From assembly GCA_003241785.1 (NCBI GenBank), contig QFPW01000003.1:62001-126000 (forward strand): a DNA stretch of 64,000 nucleotides, written 5' to 3'. Positions 18,170-26,498 of this stretch are shown here, piece after piece. The notes below the pieces were generated by a model that made no database searches, had not been told where the DNA came from, and saw only the letters and a list, made by a program, of their open reading frames with translations. Numbering within the stretch: position 1 is the first letter of the stretch; each line of letters begins with the position of its first letter. The stretch comes from Rhodovulum sulfidophilum. Lineage in GTDB: Bacteria; Pseudomonadota; Alphaproteobacteria; Rhodobacterales; Rhodobacteraceae. The translations under genes were made by a program, and so were the position numbers.

Positions 18170-18937
18170 ATGAGCGGAAAACCGGCGATGATCGGATCCG
18201 ACGCGGGGCTCGCGGGGGCGCAGACCTCCCGGGCATTGATGGAGCTGCGCGATCTGATCGCGAGCGGCTCGATCGCGGCGGAGGAGCGGCTTACGGAGAC
18301 ACAGCTCGCCGAGATGCTCGGCATGTCGCGCACGCCGATCCGCGCGGCGGTGCAGCATCTGCGCGAGGAGGGCCTGCTCGAACCGCGCCCCGGCGGCGGC
18401 TACGTGGCGCGCGCCTTCGGCCCGCGCGAGATCGGCGAGGCGGTGGAGCTGCGCGGCATGATCGAGGGCCTCGCGGCCCGGCTCCTCGCGGAACGGGGCA
18501 TCGACCGGGCGGTGCTCGCGCGGCTCGACGAAACGGTCGCCGGGATCGACGCGGCGATCGGGGCCCCGCGTTTCGGCACGGACCAGATCCTCGCCTATGT
18601 GCGGCTCAACGCCGAATTCCACGCGGCTCTCGCCGAGGCGACGGAAAGCACGCTGATCGTCCAGGAGGCGCGCCGGGCGAACGCCCGCCCCTTCGCCGGC
18701 GCGAGCGCGCTCGTGCGGGTGCGCGAGAACATCGAGGCGACGCGCGATCACCTCATCGTGGCGCAGGACCAGCACAAGGCGGTCCTCGAGGCGATCGAGG
18801 CGCGCGAGGGCGCGCGGGCCGAGGCGATCATGCGCGAGCATGCCCGGCTCTCGCGGCGGAATCTGGCACGGGCGCTGCGCGACCGCGAGTCGCTCGCGGC
18901 GGTGCCCGGGGCGAACCTCATCCGGCGAAGCGGCTGA
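18170..18937 (+). CDS. GntR-family (FadR/FCD type) transcriptional regulator
   Basis: 255 aa from the ATG at 18170 with GTGGAGGAACGC upstream; an upstream in-frame ATG at 18077 falls inside a putative operator and is not favoured. The winged helix covers residues about 18-85 (RLTETQLAEMLGMSRTPIRAAVQHLREEGLL, wing GGYVAR). The remainder is an FCD ligand domain with metal-type residues in LNAEFHAAL and DQHKAVLEAIEAREG. It precedes the Liv-type transporter genes by 73 bases and very likely controls them, probably in response to the imported compound or a metabolite of it. Confidence 0.9.
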   Translation: MSGKPAMIGSDAGLAGAQTSRALMELRDLIASGSIAAEERLTETQLAEMLGMSRTPIRAAVQHLREEGLLEPRPGGGYVARAFGPREIGEAVELRGMIEGLAARLLAERGIDRAVLARLDETVAGIDAAIGAPRFGTDQILAYVRLNAEFHAALAEATESTLIVQEARRANARPFAGASALVRVRENIEATRDHLIVAQDQHKAVLEAIEAREGARAEAIMREHARLSRRNLARALRDRESLAAVPGANLIRRSG

Positions 18938-19010
18938 GGCGACAAGAAGCAAGAAGACCAAAAGGCCACGCGGCCGGAAGAACCGGCGCGCAGCATGGGA
19001 GGAAGACTGA

Positions 19011-20198
19011 ATGGAACGACGCGATCTGCTTCGCGGCGCGGGGCTCGCCGCGCTGGCGGCGCTGAGCCTCGCGGGGGCGCCCGCCTTCGCCGCCGGCGAG
19101 CCGCTCAAGGTGGGCCTCATCCTGCCGATGACCGGCCCCTTCGCCTCCACCGGGCGCGAGATCGAGGCCGCGGCCAGGCTCTACATCACCCAGCATGGCC
19201 CGGAGGTCGCCGGACGCGACATCGAGCTTGTCGTGAAGGACGACGCCGGCGTCGCCGACACGACCAAGCGGCTGGCGCAGGAGCTCATCGTCCGCGACAA
19301 GGTCGCGGTGATCGCGGGCTTCGGCCTCACGCCGCTGGCCCTCGCCGCGGCGCCGCTCGCGACCCGCGCCAAGGTGCCCGAGATCGTGATGGCCGCCGCG
19401 ACCTCGATCATCACCGAGCAGTCGCCGTACGTGGTGCGCACGAGCTACACGACGCCGCAGGTGACCTCGAAGATCGCCGACTGGGCGATTTCGGACGGGA
19501 TCAAGCGCGTCGTGACGCTCGTCTCCGACTACGGGCCCGGCACGGACGCGGAAAAGACCTTCCGCGAGGTCTTCGCCGCCGGAGGGGGCGAGGTGGTCGA
19601 CTCGCTGCGCGTGCCGCTCGCCAATCCGGATTTCTCGCCCTTCCTGCAGAAGGTCGCGGATCTCAAGCCCGACGCCGTCTTCGTCTTCGTGCCCTCGGGC
19701 GTCGGCGCGCCCTTCATGAAGCAGTATGTCGAGCGCGGCCTCGACACGTCCGGGATCAAGCTCATCGCCGACGGCGGCATCACCGACGACGACATCCTGA
19801 ACTCGATGGGCGATCCCGCGCTGGTCGCGATCACCGGCTTTCACTACTCCGCCGCGCACGACAGCCCCGAGAACAAGGCCTTCGTCGAGGCGTTCAAGGC
19901 CGCGAACCCCGGCATGCGGCCGAACTTCATGGCGGTCGGCGGCTATGACGGCATGGCGCTGCTCTACCAGGCGCTCGAGAAGACCGGCGGCAAGTCCGAC
20001 GGCGACAGCCTGATCGAGGCGATGAAGGGCCTCTCCTGGGAAAGCCCGCGCGGCCCGGTCACCATCGACCCCGAGACGCGCGATATCATCCAGAACGTCT
20101 ACATGCGGCGCGTGGAGCGCGGCGCGGACGGCGAGCTCTGGAACGTCGAGTTCGAGACCTTCGAGGCGGTGAAGGACCCCGGCAAGTCCGGCTCCTGA
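19011..20198 (+). CDS. Branched-chain amino acid/aromatic-type ABC transporter substrate-binding protein
   Basis: 395 aa. The N-terminus MERRDLLRGAGLAALAALSL...AFAAG is a signal peptide with a twin-arginine-like RRDLL, cleaved near residue 28. The mature protein has the Leu/Ile/Val-binding periplasmic fold (VGLILPMTGPFASTGREIE, VVKDDAGVADTTKRLAQELI, GGYDGMALLYQALEKTGG). This family binds branched-chain amino acids but also many aromatic acids and amides. Between a GntR regulator and a permease/ATPase/P450 set, a xenobiotic or aromatic/terpenoid acid is as likely as an amino acid. Confidence 0.92.
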   Translation: MERRDLLRGAGLAALAALSLAGAPAFAAGEPLKVGLILPMTGPFASTGREIEAAARLYITQHGPEVAGRDIELVVKDDAGVADTTKRLAQELIVRDKVAVIAGFGLTPLALAAAPLATRAKVPEIVMAAATSIITEQSPYVVRTSYTTPQVTSKIADWAISDGIKRVVTLVSDYGPGTDAEKTFREVFAAGGGEVVDSLRVPLANPDFSPFLQKVADLKPDAVFVFVPSGVGAPFMKQYVERGLDTSGIKLIADGGITDDDILNSMGDPALVAITGFHYSAAHDSPENKAFVEAFKAANPGMRPNFMAVGGYDGMALLYQALEKTGGKSDGDSLIEAMKGLSWESPRGPVTIDPETRDIIQNVYMRRVERGADGELWNVEFETFEAVKDPGKSGS

Positions 20199-20316
20199 TC
20201 CCGCCACCCGGCACCATCCCGTTCCCCGGCGCCGAAGGCTCCGGCATCGCCCCGCCTCCCGGGGAACGGCCTCCCCATGTCCGCGCTCCGGCGGGACGAT
20301 CTCGGATCCGCGCCCC

Positions 20317-21165
20317 ATGCTGACCATCCTCATCGACGGCATCGCCTACGGAATGCTGCTCTTCGTGCTCGCCTCCGGCCTCGCCGTGACGCTCGGGCTG
20401 ATGAACTTCATCAACCTCGCGCATGGCGCCTTCGCGCTCATGGGCGGCTACGCGACCGCGCTTCTGATGAACCGGGCCGGGATGCCGTTCCTCGCCACCC
20501 TGCCCTTCGCCTTCCTGATCCCGGCGCTGGTCGGCGCGGTGGCGGAACGCACGCTCTACGCCCGGCTCTACCGCCGCGGCCATCTCGACCAGGTGCTGTT
20601 CTCGATCGGCCTCGTCTTCATGGCGGTGACAGCGGCCGACTATCTCTTCGGCTCGAGCCAGCAGCTCATCACCCTGCCCGCCTGGCTTCAGGGCCGGTTC
20701 GAGCTCGCCGGCGTCCCGGTCGGCCGCTACCGCGCCTTCCTGATCGTGCTCTGCGCGCTCCTCGTGGTCGGGCTGCAGCTCGTCCTGACGCGCACCCGCT
20801 TCGGCGCGCGGCTCCGGGCGGCGGTCGACAACCAGCGCGTGGCCCGCGGCCTCGGCGTCAACGTCGGCGTGATCTTCGCCTCGACCTTCGCGGTCGGCTC
20901 CGGCCTCGCCGGGCTCGGCGGCGCGCTCGGGGTCGAGATCCTCGGGATGGATCCGACCTTCCCGCTCAAGTTCATGGTCTACTTCCTGATCGTCGTGACC
21001 ATCGGCGGCACCGCCGGGCTCACCGGCCCCTTCCTCGCCGCGCTCATCATCGGCGTCGCCGACGTCGCGGGCAAATACTACGCCCCCGAGCTCGGCGCCT
21101 TCCTCATCTACCTTCTCATGATCGTCATCCTGATCCTGCGTCCGCAGGGCCTGATCGCGCGCTGA
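20317..21165 (+). CDS. Liv-type ABC transporter permease (LivH-like)
   Basis: 282 aa, hydrophobic throughout with about eight predicted membrane segments. The LivH hallmark near the start is GLMNFINLAHGAFALMGGY, and GSGLAGLGGALGVEILGMDP appears near 195. It forms the inner-membrane channel with the LivM-like protein encoded 20 bases downstream. The 118-base gap after the binding-protein gene is larger than elsewhere in the operon and may hold a processing site. Confidence 0.92.
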   Translation: MLTILIDGIAYGMLLFVLASGLAVTLGLMNFINLAHGAFALMGGYATALLMNRAGMPFLATLPFAFLIPALVGAVAERTLYARLYRRGHLDQVLFSIGLVFMAVTAADYLFGSSQQLITLPAWLQGRFELAGVPVGRYRAFLIVLCALLVVGLQLVLTRTRFGARLRAAVDNQRVARGLGVNVGVIFASTFAVGSGLAGLGGALGVEILGMDPTFPLKFMVYFLIVVTIGGTAGLTGPFLAALIIGVADVAGKYYAPELGAFLIYLLMIVILILRPQGLIAR

Positions 21166-21185
21166 CGCCAGCCAGGGACCGAGAC

Positions 21186-22235
21186 ATGCCGACCCAAGCC
21201 ACCCTTCCCGCCGCCAGCGCCGCTCCGCCCCGGACCGCGCCGGCCTCCGACCTCCACGCCCGCGCGCTCCGCGACCTCGGCCGTTCCGGCCGCTGGCGGC
21301 CCGCCGAGCTCGTCTTCTGGCTCGCCGCGCTCGCGAGCTTCTTCCTCCTGCCCGAGCAGCACCTCCTGCTGACCGAGGTGGTGATCCTCGGCCTCTTCGC
21401 GCTCTCGCTCGACCTCATCCTCGGCTACGCCGGGATCGTCTCGCTCGGGCACGGCGCCTTCTTCGGGCTCGGCGCCTATGTGGCGGGCCTGGCCTCGATC
21501 CACCTGACCGGGGAGCCGCTGACCGGCCTCGTCCTCGGCGGCCTCGCCGCGGGCGCGCTCGGCCTCGCGACCGCGCCGCTCCTGCTCCTGCGCGCCTCGG
21601 ACCTCACGCGGCTCATGGTGACGCTCGGCATCGCCATGCTGCTCTACGAGGCGGCGAACAAGGCGGCCTGGCTGACCGGCGGCGCCGACGGCCTTCAGGG
21701 CGTCTGGATCGACCCGCTGTTCGGCCGGTTCGAGTTCGACCTCTACGGCACCACGGCCTACGGCTACGCGCTCGGCGTGACCTTCCTGCTGTTCCTCGTC
21801 GCCCGGCGGATCGTCACCTCGCCCTACGGGCTGTCGCTCCGGGCGATCCGGGACAATCCGCTCCGCACCGCGACGATCGGCGTGCCGGTCGGCAAACGGC
21901 TCGTCGCGGTCTACGCGCTCTCGGCGCTCTACGCCGGGATCGCGGGCGCCCTGCTCGCGCAGACGACGATGTTCGTCTCGCTCGACGTGCTCGCCTTCCA
22001 CCGCTCGGCGGATGTGCTGCTCGTCCTCGTGCTCGGTGGCGTCGGCTATCTCTACGGCGGGCTGATCGGCGCCATCGTCTTCAAGCTGCTGCAGGACATC
22101 ATCTCGAGCATCACGCCCGAATACTGGATGTTCTGGATCGGCCTCATCCTCGTCGCGATCGTGCTGATCGGCCGCGAGCGGATCCAGGACGCGCCCCGCG
22201 CCCTCTGGGCCCGCGTCCGGGGAGGCGCGAAATGA
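21186..22235 (+). CDS. Liv-type ABC transporter permease (LivM-like)
   Basis: 349 aa from the ATG at 21186; the frame is open further upstream, but that part is out of register with the preceding gene. About eight to ten membrane segments follow an N-terminal soluble stretch of some 45 residues. LivM signatures: LDLILGYAGIVSLGHGAFFG near 76 and LSLRAIRDNPLRTATIGV near 220. The end overlaps the ATPase gene by 4 bases (ATGA). Confidence 0.92.
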   Translation: MPTQATLPAASAAPPRTAPASDLHARALRDLGRSGRWRPAELVFWLAALASFFLLPEQHLLLTEVVILGLFALSLDLILGYAGIVSLGHGAFFGLGAYVAGLASIHLTGEPLTGLVLGGLAAGALGLATAPLLLLRASDLTRLMVTLGIAMLLYEAANKAAWLTGGADGLQGVWIDPLFGRFEFDLYGTTAYGYALGVTFLLFLVARRIVTSPYGLSLRAIRDNPLRTATIGVPVGKRLVAVYALSALYAGIAGALLAQTTMFVSLDVLAFHRSADVLLVLVLGGVGYLYGGLIGAIVFKLLQDIISSITPEYWMFWIGLILVAIVLIGRERIQDAPRALWARVRGGAK

Positions 22236-22984
22236 GCGCGGCGCTGGAGACCATCGCGCTCGAGAAGCGCTTCGGCGGGCTCGTCGCCACCAACCAGGTG
22301 AGCTTCACCCTCGAGCATGGCGCGCGCCACGCGCTGATCGGGCCGAACGGCGCGGGCAAGACCACCTTCGTCAACCTGCTGACCGGGGTCCTCTCCGCGA
22401 CCTCCGGCCGCGTGCTCCTCGACGGCGAGGACGTGACGGCGCTTCCCTCCCGCCTGCGCGCCCGCAAGGGGCTCGGGCGCACCTTCCAGATCAACCAGCT
22501 CTTCCCGGCGATGACCCCGGTCGAGTCGGTCGGTCTCGCGGTCTCCGAACGGATGGGCGGCGGCGGCGACTTCTGGCGGAGCCTCGGCACGCGGCGCGAC
22601 ATCGTCGACGAGGTGATCGGGCTGCTCGAACGCTTCCGCCTGACCGACGTGATGGACCACCCGACCGCGCGGCTGCCCTACGGCAAGCAGCGCCTGCTTG
22701 AGCTCGCCGTGGCGCTCGCCGGCAATCCGCGCGTGCTCCTGCTCGACGAGCCGGCGGCGGGCGTGCCGGAGGCGGAACGGCGCGAGCTTCTCGACACGCT
22801 CGCGGCGCTGCCGCGCGACGTCTCCATCCTCCTGATCGAGCACGACATGGATCTCGTCTTCTCCTTCGCCGACCGCATCACCGTGCTCGTCAACGGCGCG
22901 CTCTTCGCCGACGGGACGGCGGCCGAGGTGATGGCCGATTCCCGCGTGCGCGAAGTCTATCTCGGGGAGGAGGAACATGCCTGA
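22232..22984 (+). CDS. Liv-type ABC transporter ATP-binding protein (LivG-like)
   Basis: 250 aa. Walker A GPNGAGKTTFVNLL near 36, LivG-type GLGRTFQINQLFPAMT near 84, Walker B RVLLLDEPAAGVPEAER near 170, and IEHDMDLVFSFADRI near 200. The ABC signature region reads ARLPYGKQRLLELAVAL, with YGKQR replacing the usual SGGQ, a variant common in LivG proteins. It overlaps the preceding and following genes by 4 and 8 bases. Confidence 0.93.
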   Translation: MSAALETIALEKRFGGLVATNQVSFTLEHGARHALIGPNGAGKTTFVNLLTGVLSATSGRVLLDGEDVTALPSRLRARKGLGRTFQINQLFPAMTPVESVGLAVSERMGGGGDFWRSLGTRRDIVDEVIGLLERFRLTDVMDHPTARLPYGKQRLLELAVALAGNPRVLLLDEPAAGVPEAERRELLDTLAALPRDVSILLIEHDMDLVFSFADRITVLVNGALFADGTAAEVMADSRVREVYLGEEEHA

Positions 22985-23714
22985 GCTGCTCGAACTGCGG
23001 AACCTCACGACCGGCTACGGCGAGGCCGTGGTGATCCGCGACCTCGACCTCGATCTCGCCGAAGGCGAGGCGCTGGCCCTGCTCGGCCGCAACGGGGTCG
23101 GCAAGACCACGCTCCTCGACAGCGTGATCGGCGTGACCCGCCGCTTCGCCGGGACCGTCCGGCTCGGCGGGCGCGACCTCACGACCGCGACGCCGGAGCG
23201 GCGCGCGGCGGCGGGCATCGGCTGGGTGCCGCAGGAGCGCGACATCTTCCCCTCGCTGACCGTCGCGGAGAACCTGACCGCGACCGCCCGGCCGGGACGG
23301 TGGGATCTCGACGCGGTCTATGCGATGTTCCCCCGCCTCAGGGAGCGCCGCGCCAACATGGGCAACCAGCTCTCGGGCGGCGAGCAGCAGATGCTCGCGA
23401 TCGGCCGGGCGCTCATGCTCAACCCGAAGGTGCTCCTGCTCGACGAGCCGACCGAGGGGCTCGCGCCGATCATCATCAACGAACTGCTCGCCTCGATCCG
23501 CCGCATCATCCGCGAGGAGGGCATGGCGACGATCATCGTCGAGCAGCACGCGCGCAAGATCCTCGGCGTGACCGACCGCGCGCTGATCCTCGACCGGGGT
23601 GCCATCGTCCACGCGGCGCCGAGCGCCGATCTCCTCGCCGATCCCGCCCCGCTCGAACTCCATCTCGGCGTTATCGCCAAACAGGCTCAGAGGAGACCCG
23701 CCCATGTCGGTTGA
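22977..23714 (+). CDS. Liv-type ABC transporter ATP-binding protein (LivF-like)
   Basis: 245 aa. Walker A LGRNGVGKTTLLDSVIGV near 36, signature NQLSGGEQQMLAIGRALM near 132, Walker B KVLLLDEPTEGLAPIIINEL near 155. Paired with the LivG-like ATPase it powers the importer. The last 11 bases of the gene overlap the start of the P450 gene, and the P450 ribosome site (AGAGGAGACC) lies inside this coding sequence, so transport and oxidation are translationally linked. Confidence 0.93.
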   Translation: MPELLELRNLTTGYGEAVVIRDLDLDLAEGEALALLGRNGVGKTTLLDSVIGVTRRFAGTVRLGGRDLTTATPERRAAAGIGWVPQERDIFPSLTVAENLTATARPGRWDLDAVYAMFPRLRERRANMGNQLSGGEQQMLAIGRALMLNPKVLLLDEPTEGLAPIIINELLASIRRIIREEGMATIIVEQHARKILGVTDRALILDRGAIVHAAPSADLLADPAPLELHLGVIAKQAQRRPAHVG

Positions 23715-24894
23715 AACGGCGAATCCCGCCCCGCTCGACGAGACGATCACCCTTCGCCAGCTTCACCTCGACCCCTATCCGATCTACCGCCGGCTGCGCG
23801 CCGAGGCTCCGGTGATGCGGGTGAAGGCGGCCGGGCGGACGTTCCTCACCAAGGCCGCGGACACCAAGTTCGTCAAGGACACTCCGGCGATCTTCTCGTC
23901 GAACGATCCCAACACGCCGATGAAGCCCGCGTTCCAGGCGCATACGCTGATGCGCAAGGACGGGCCGGAGCATATGTCCGAACGGATGGCGATGGCGCCC
24001 GCGCTGATGCCGAAGACGATCCAGGACGTCTGGCAGCCGCTCTACCGCGAGCTGGCCGCGCGATACCTCGACCGCCTGCCCCGGGGCGAGATCATCGACC
24101 TCCACACCCAGCTCTCGGCGCCGATCGCCGCGCGCATCCTCGCCCATATCCTCGGCATCCCGGAGGCGACGGACGAGCAGATGATCTTCTGGTCCCAGGC
24201 GCTGATCGACGGCGCCGGCAACTTCGGCTGGGAGCCCGGCCCCTTCGCCGTCTCGGACCACGCCAATCTCGAGATGGACGCGCTGCTCGCGAAGGCGGTG
24301 GAGCGGGTGCGCGCCGAGCCCGACCGCTCCGCGCTCTCGGTCATGGTGAACGCCGAGGACCCGATCCCGATGAGCCAGATCGTCGCCAACATCAAGATCG
24401 CGATCGGCGGCGGCATCAACGAGCCGCGCGACGCGCTCTCGACCATCGTCTACGGCCTGCTGACCGAGCCCGGCCAGCTCGAGGAGGTGCGGCGGACCGC
24501 CAAATGGGGCCCGGCCTTCGAGGAGGGCGTGCGCTGGGTCGCGCCGATCCAGGCCTCGTCGCGCCTCGTGACCGAGGATGTCGAGATCCGGGGCTGCCTG
24601 ATCCCCAGGGGCGACACGGTGATGACGATCCAGGCCTCGGCGAACCACGACGAGGAGCTCTACGACCATCCGGAGCGGTTCGACGTCTTCCGCGCCAAGA
24701 ACCCGCATCAGGCCTTCGGCTCCGGCCCGCACCACTGCGCGGGAACCCATGTCGCGCGCCGCACGGTCGGCGCGGTGATGCTGGAAATGCTCTTCGAGCG
24801 CTTCCCGAACATGACCCTTCCCGATCCGGAGGTGGTGCAATGGCGCGGTTTCGGCTTCCGCGGCCCCATCAACCTGCCGGTCGCGCTGAACTGA
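23704..24894 (+). CDS. Cytochrome P450 with atypical I-helix
   Basis: 396 aa from the ATG at 23704. Heme loop FGSGPHHCAGTHVARR gives the axial Cys345, and the ExxR motif is EGVR near 274-277. The I-helix reads IGGGINEPRDAL: Glu240 is followed by Pro241, so the usual Thr of the acid-alcohol pair is absent. P450cin likewise lacks this Thr. It is soluble, with no anchor. The gene is embedded between the importer ATPase and a [2Fe-2S] ferredoxin/reductase pair, giving a complete class I P450 system that probably oxidises the imported substrate. The reaction is unknown. Confidence 0.92.
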   Translation: MSVETANPAPLDETITLRQLHLDPYPIYRRLRAEAPVMRVKAAGRTFLTKAADTKFVKDTPAIFSSNDPNTPMKPAFQAHTLMRKDGPEHMSERMAMAPALMPKTIQDVWQPLYRELAARYLDRLPRGEIIDLHTQLSAPIAARILAHILGIPEATDEQMIFWSQALIDGAGNFGWEPGPFAVSDHANLEMDALLAKAVERVRAEPDRSALSVMVNAEDPIPMSQIVANIKIAIGGGINEPRDALSTIVYGLLTEPGQLEEVRRTAKWGPAFEEGVRWVAPIQASSRLVTEDVEIRGCLIPRGDTVMTIQASANHDEELYDHPERFDVFRAKNPHQAFGSGPHHCAGTHVARRTVGAVMLEMLFERFPNMTLPDPEVVQWRGFGFRGPINLPVALN

Positions 24895-24905
24895 GGAGTA
24901 CCCGA

Positions 24906-25226
24906 ATGAAGATCACCTACATCGCCGCCGACGGCACCGAGACCGAGGTCGAGGCCACGGAGGGCGACAGCGTGATGCACGCCGCCGTCGCCCATGACGT
25001 CGACGGGATCATCGGCGAATGCGGCGGCTCGATGATGTGCGCGACCTGCCATTGCTACGTCGACGACGCCTGGGCGGAGAAGACCGGCGCGCAGCGCGAC
25101 GGCGAGAGCGACCTTCTGGACTGCGCCGCCTCGGAGGTGAAGCCGACGAGCCGCTTGTCCTGCCAGATCAAGATGCGGCAGGATCTCGACGGTCTCATCA
25201 TCCACTTGCCGGAGTCACAGCTCTGA
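24906..25226 (+). CDS. [2Fe-2S] ferredoxin (adrenodoxin/putidaredoxin type)
   Basis: 106 aa from the ATG at 24906. Cluster ligands Cys39, Cys45, Cys48 and Cys86 have the Cx5Cx2C...C spacing of vertebrate-type ferredoxins (GECGGSMMCATCHC and RLSCQIKM). It carries electrons one at a time from the reductase to the P450. It starts 11 bases after the P450 stop, and its own stop overlaps the reductase start by one base (TGATG). Confidence 0.95.
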   Translation: MKITYIAADGTETEVEATEGDSVMHAAVAHDVDGIIGECGGSMMCATCHCYVDDAWAEKTGAQRDGESDLLDCAASEVKPTSRLSCQIKMRQDLDGLIIHLPESQL

Positions 25227-26437
25227 TGGAGCGCGTCATCATCGTCGGGGCGGGCCAGGGCGGCTTTCAAGCCGCCGCCAGCCTGCGCCAGGAAGGGTTC
25301 GAGGGCGAGGTCACGCTGATCGGCGCCGAGCCGGGCTTTCCCTACCAGCGCCCCCCGCTTTCCAAGGCCTATATGGCGGACGGGGCGGCAGATCGCCTGC
25401 TGCTGAAGCCCGCGAGCTTCTATGAGCGCTCGGCGATCACCTATCTCGAAGGCGCCGAGGTGACGGCGATCGACCGCGCGGCGCGCGAGGTCACGCTCGG
25501 CGACGGAGCCCGGCGCGGCTACGACCACCTCGTCCTCGCCACCGGCGCGCGGAACGCGCGGCCGCCGATCCCCGGCCAGGAGGCGGAGGGCGTGCTCGAA
25601 TTGCGCACGCTGGCCGACGCGGCCGCGCTGCGCGACCGGCTCGCCACCACGAAACACGCGGTCGTCATCGGCGGCGGCTTCATCGGCCTCGAATTCGCCG
25701 CGATGGCGCGCGCCGCGGGCGTCGCGGTCACCGTGCTCGAGGCGACGCCCCGGCTCATGGGCCGCGCGCTCTCGCCCGCGATGTCCGACTTCTTCCTCGA
25801 CGCGCATCGCGCCATGGGGACCGAGGTGCTGCTCGGCGCCGCCGCGCGCGCGATCGAGGCGACGGACGGCCGGGTGAGCGGCGTCGACACCGCCGACGTC
25901 CAGGTCATCCCCTGCGACCTCGTGCTGATCGCGACCGGGATCCGGCCCAACGTCGAGCTCGCGGAGGCCGCGGGGCTTCCCACCGACAACGGCGTCGTGG
26001 TCGACGCGACGCTGCGGACCCCGGACCCGGCGATCTCCGCGCTCGGCGACGTCGCGAGCTTCCCCCTGCCCTCGGGCGCGCGCGTCCGGCTCGAGTCGGT
26101 CCAGGCCGCGGTCGATCACGCGCGCCACATCGCGAGGCGTCTGGTGAAGGGGGACACCGCGCCCTACGCCGCCGTGCCGTGGTTCTGGAGCGACCAGGGC
26201 AAGCTGAAGCTCCAGATCGCCGGCCTCGGCACCGGCGCCGATGCGTTCGAGGACGTGCCGCTGCCCGATGGCACGCGGATGGTGCTGCTCTATCGCGACG
26301 AGCGGCTGGTCGCGGCGGAGACGGTGAACGCGCCCGGCCAGCACATGGCGGCGCGCCGGCTGATCGGCGCCCCGCGCGACCTGATCGCCGAGGCGGGCCA
26401 CGACCTGAAGGCGGCGCTGAAGGCCGGCGCGGCATAG
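25226..26437 (+). CDS. NAD(P)H-dependent ferredoxin reductase (putidaredoxin-reductase type)
   Basis: 403 aa from the ATG at 25226; the open frame extends upstream within the ferredoxin gene but VIIVGAGQGGFQAA is the canonical start. FAD-binding GAGQGG near 7, LATGARNARPP near 105, second nucleotide site VVIGGGFIGLEFAA near 145 with Glu in VLEATPRLMG (NADH preference), and SALGDVASF near 270. The C-terminal reductase domain has PWFWSDQGKLKLQIAG. It completes the electron chain for the P450 encoded in the same operon and could also serve the P450 at 16475-17698. Confidence 0.95.
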   Translation: MERVIIVGAGQGGFQAAASLRQEGFEGEVTLIGAEPGFPYQRPPLSKAYMADGAADRLLLKPASFYERSAITYLEGAEVTAIDRAAREVTLGDGARRGYDHLVLATGARNARPPIPGQEAEGVLELRTLADAAALRDRLATTKHAVVIGGGFIGLEFAAMARAAGVAVTVLEATPRLMGRALSPAMSDFFLDAHRAMGTEVLLGAAARAIEATDGRVSGVDTADVQVIPCDLVLIATGIRPNVELAEAAGLPTDNGVVVDATLRTPDPAISALGDVASFPLPSGARVRLESVQAAVDHARHIARRLVKGDTAPYAAVPWFWSDQGKLKLQIAGLGTGADAFEDVPLPDGTRMVLLYRDERLVAAETVNAPGQHMAARRLIGAPRDLIAEAGHDLKAALKAGAA

Positions 26438-26498
26438 CTCCGCGCCGGCGGGCGGGACCCGCGCCAGAGCCAGGCGAGGCCGCGCCGGGACCGGATGC

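Noticed and set aside
20277..21185. Upstream extension of the LivM-like frame
   Set aside because: It runs through the LivH-like gene out of register; the real start with normal composition is at 21186.
19011..23714. Straight annotation as a leucine/isoleucine/valine transporter
   Set aside because: The family is right, but the operon continues into a P450 electron chain, so a non-amino-acid ligand is at least as likely; no substrate claimed.
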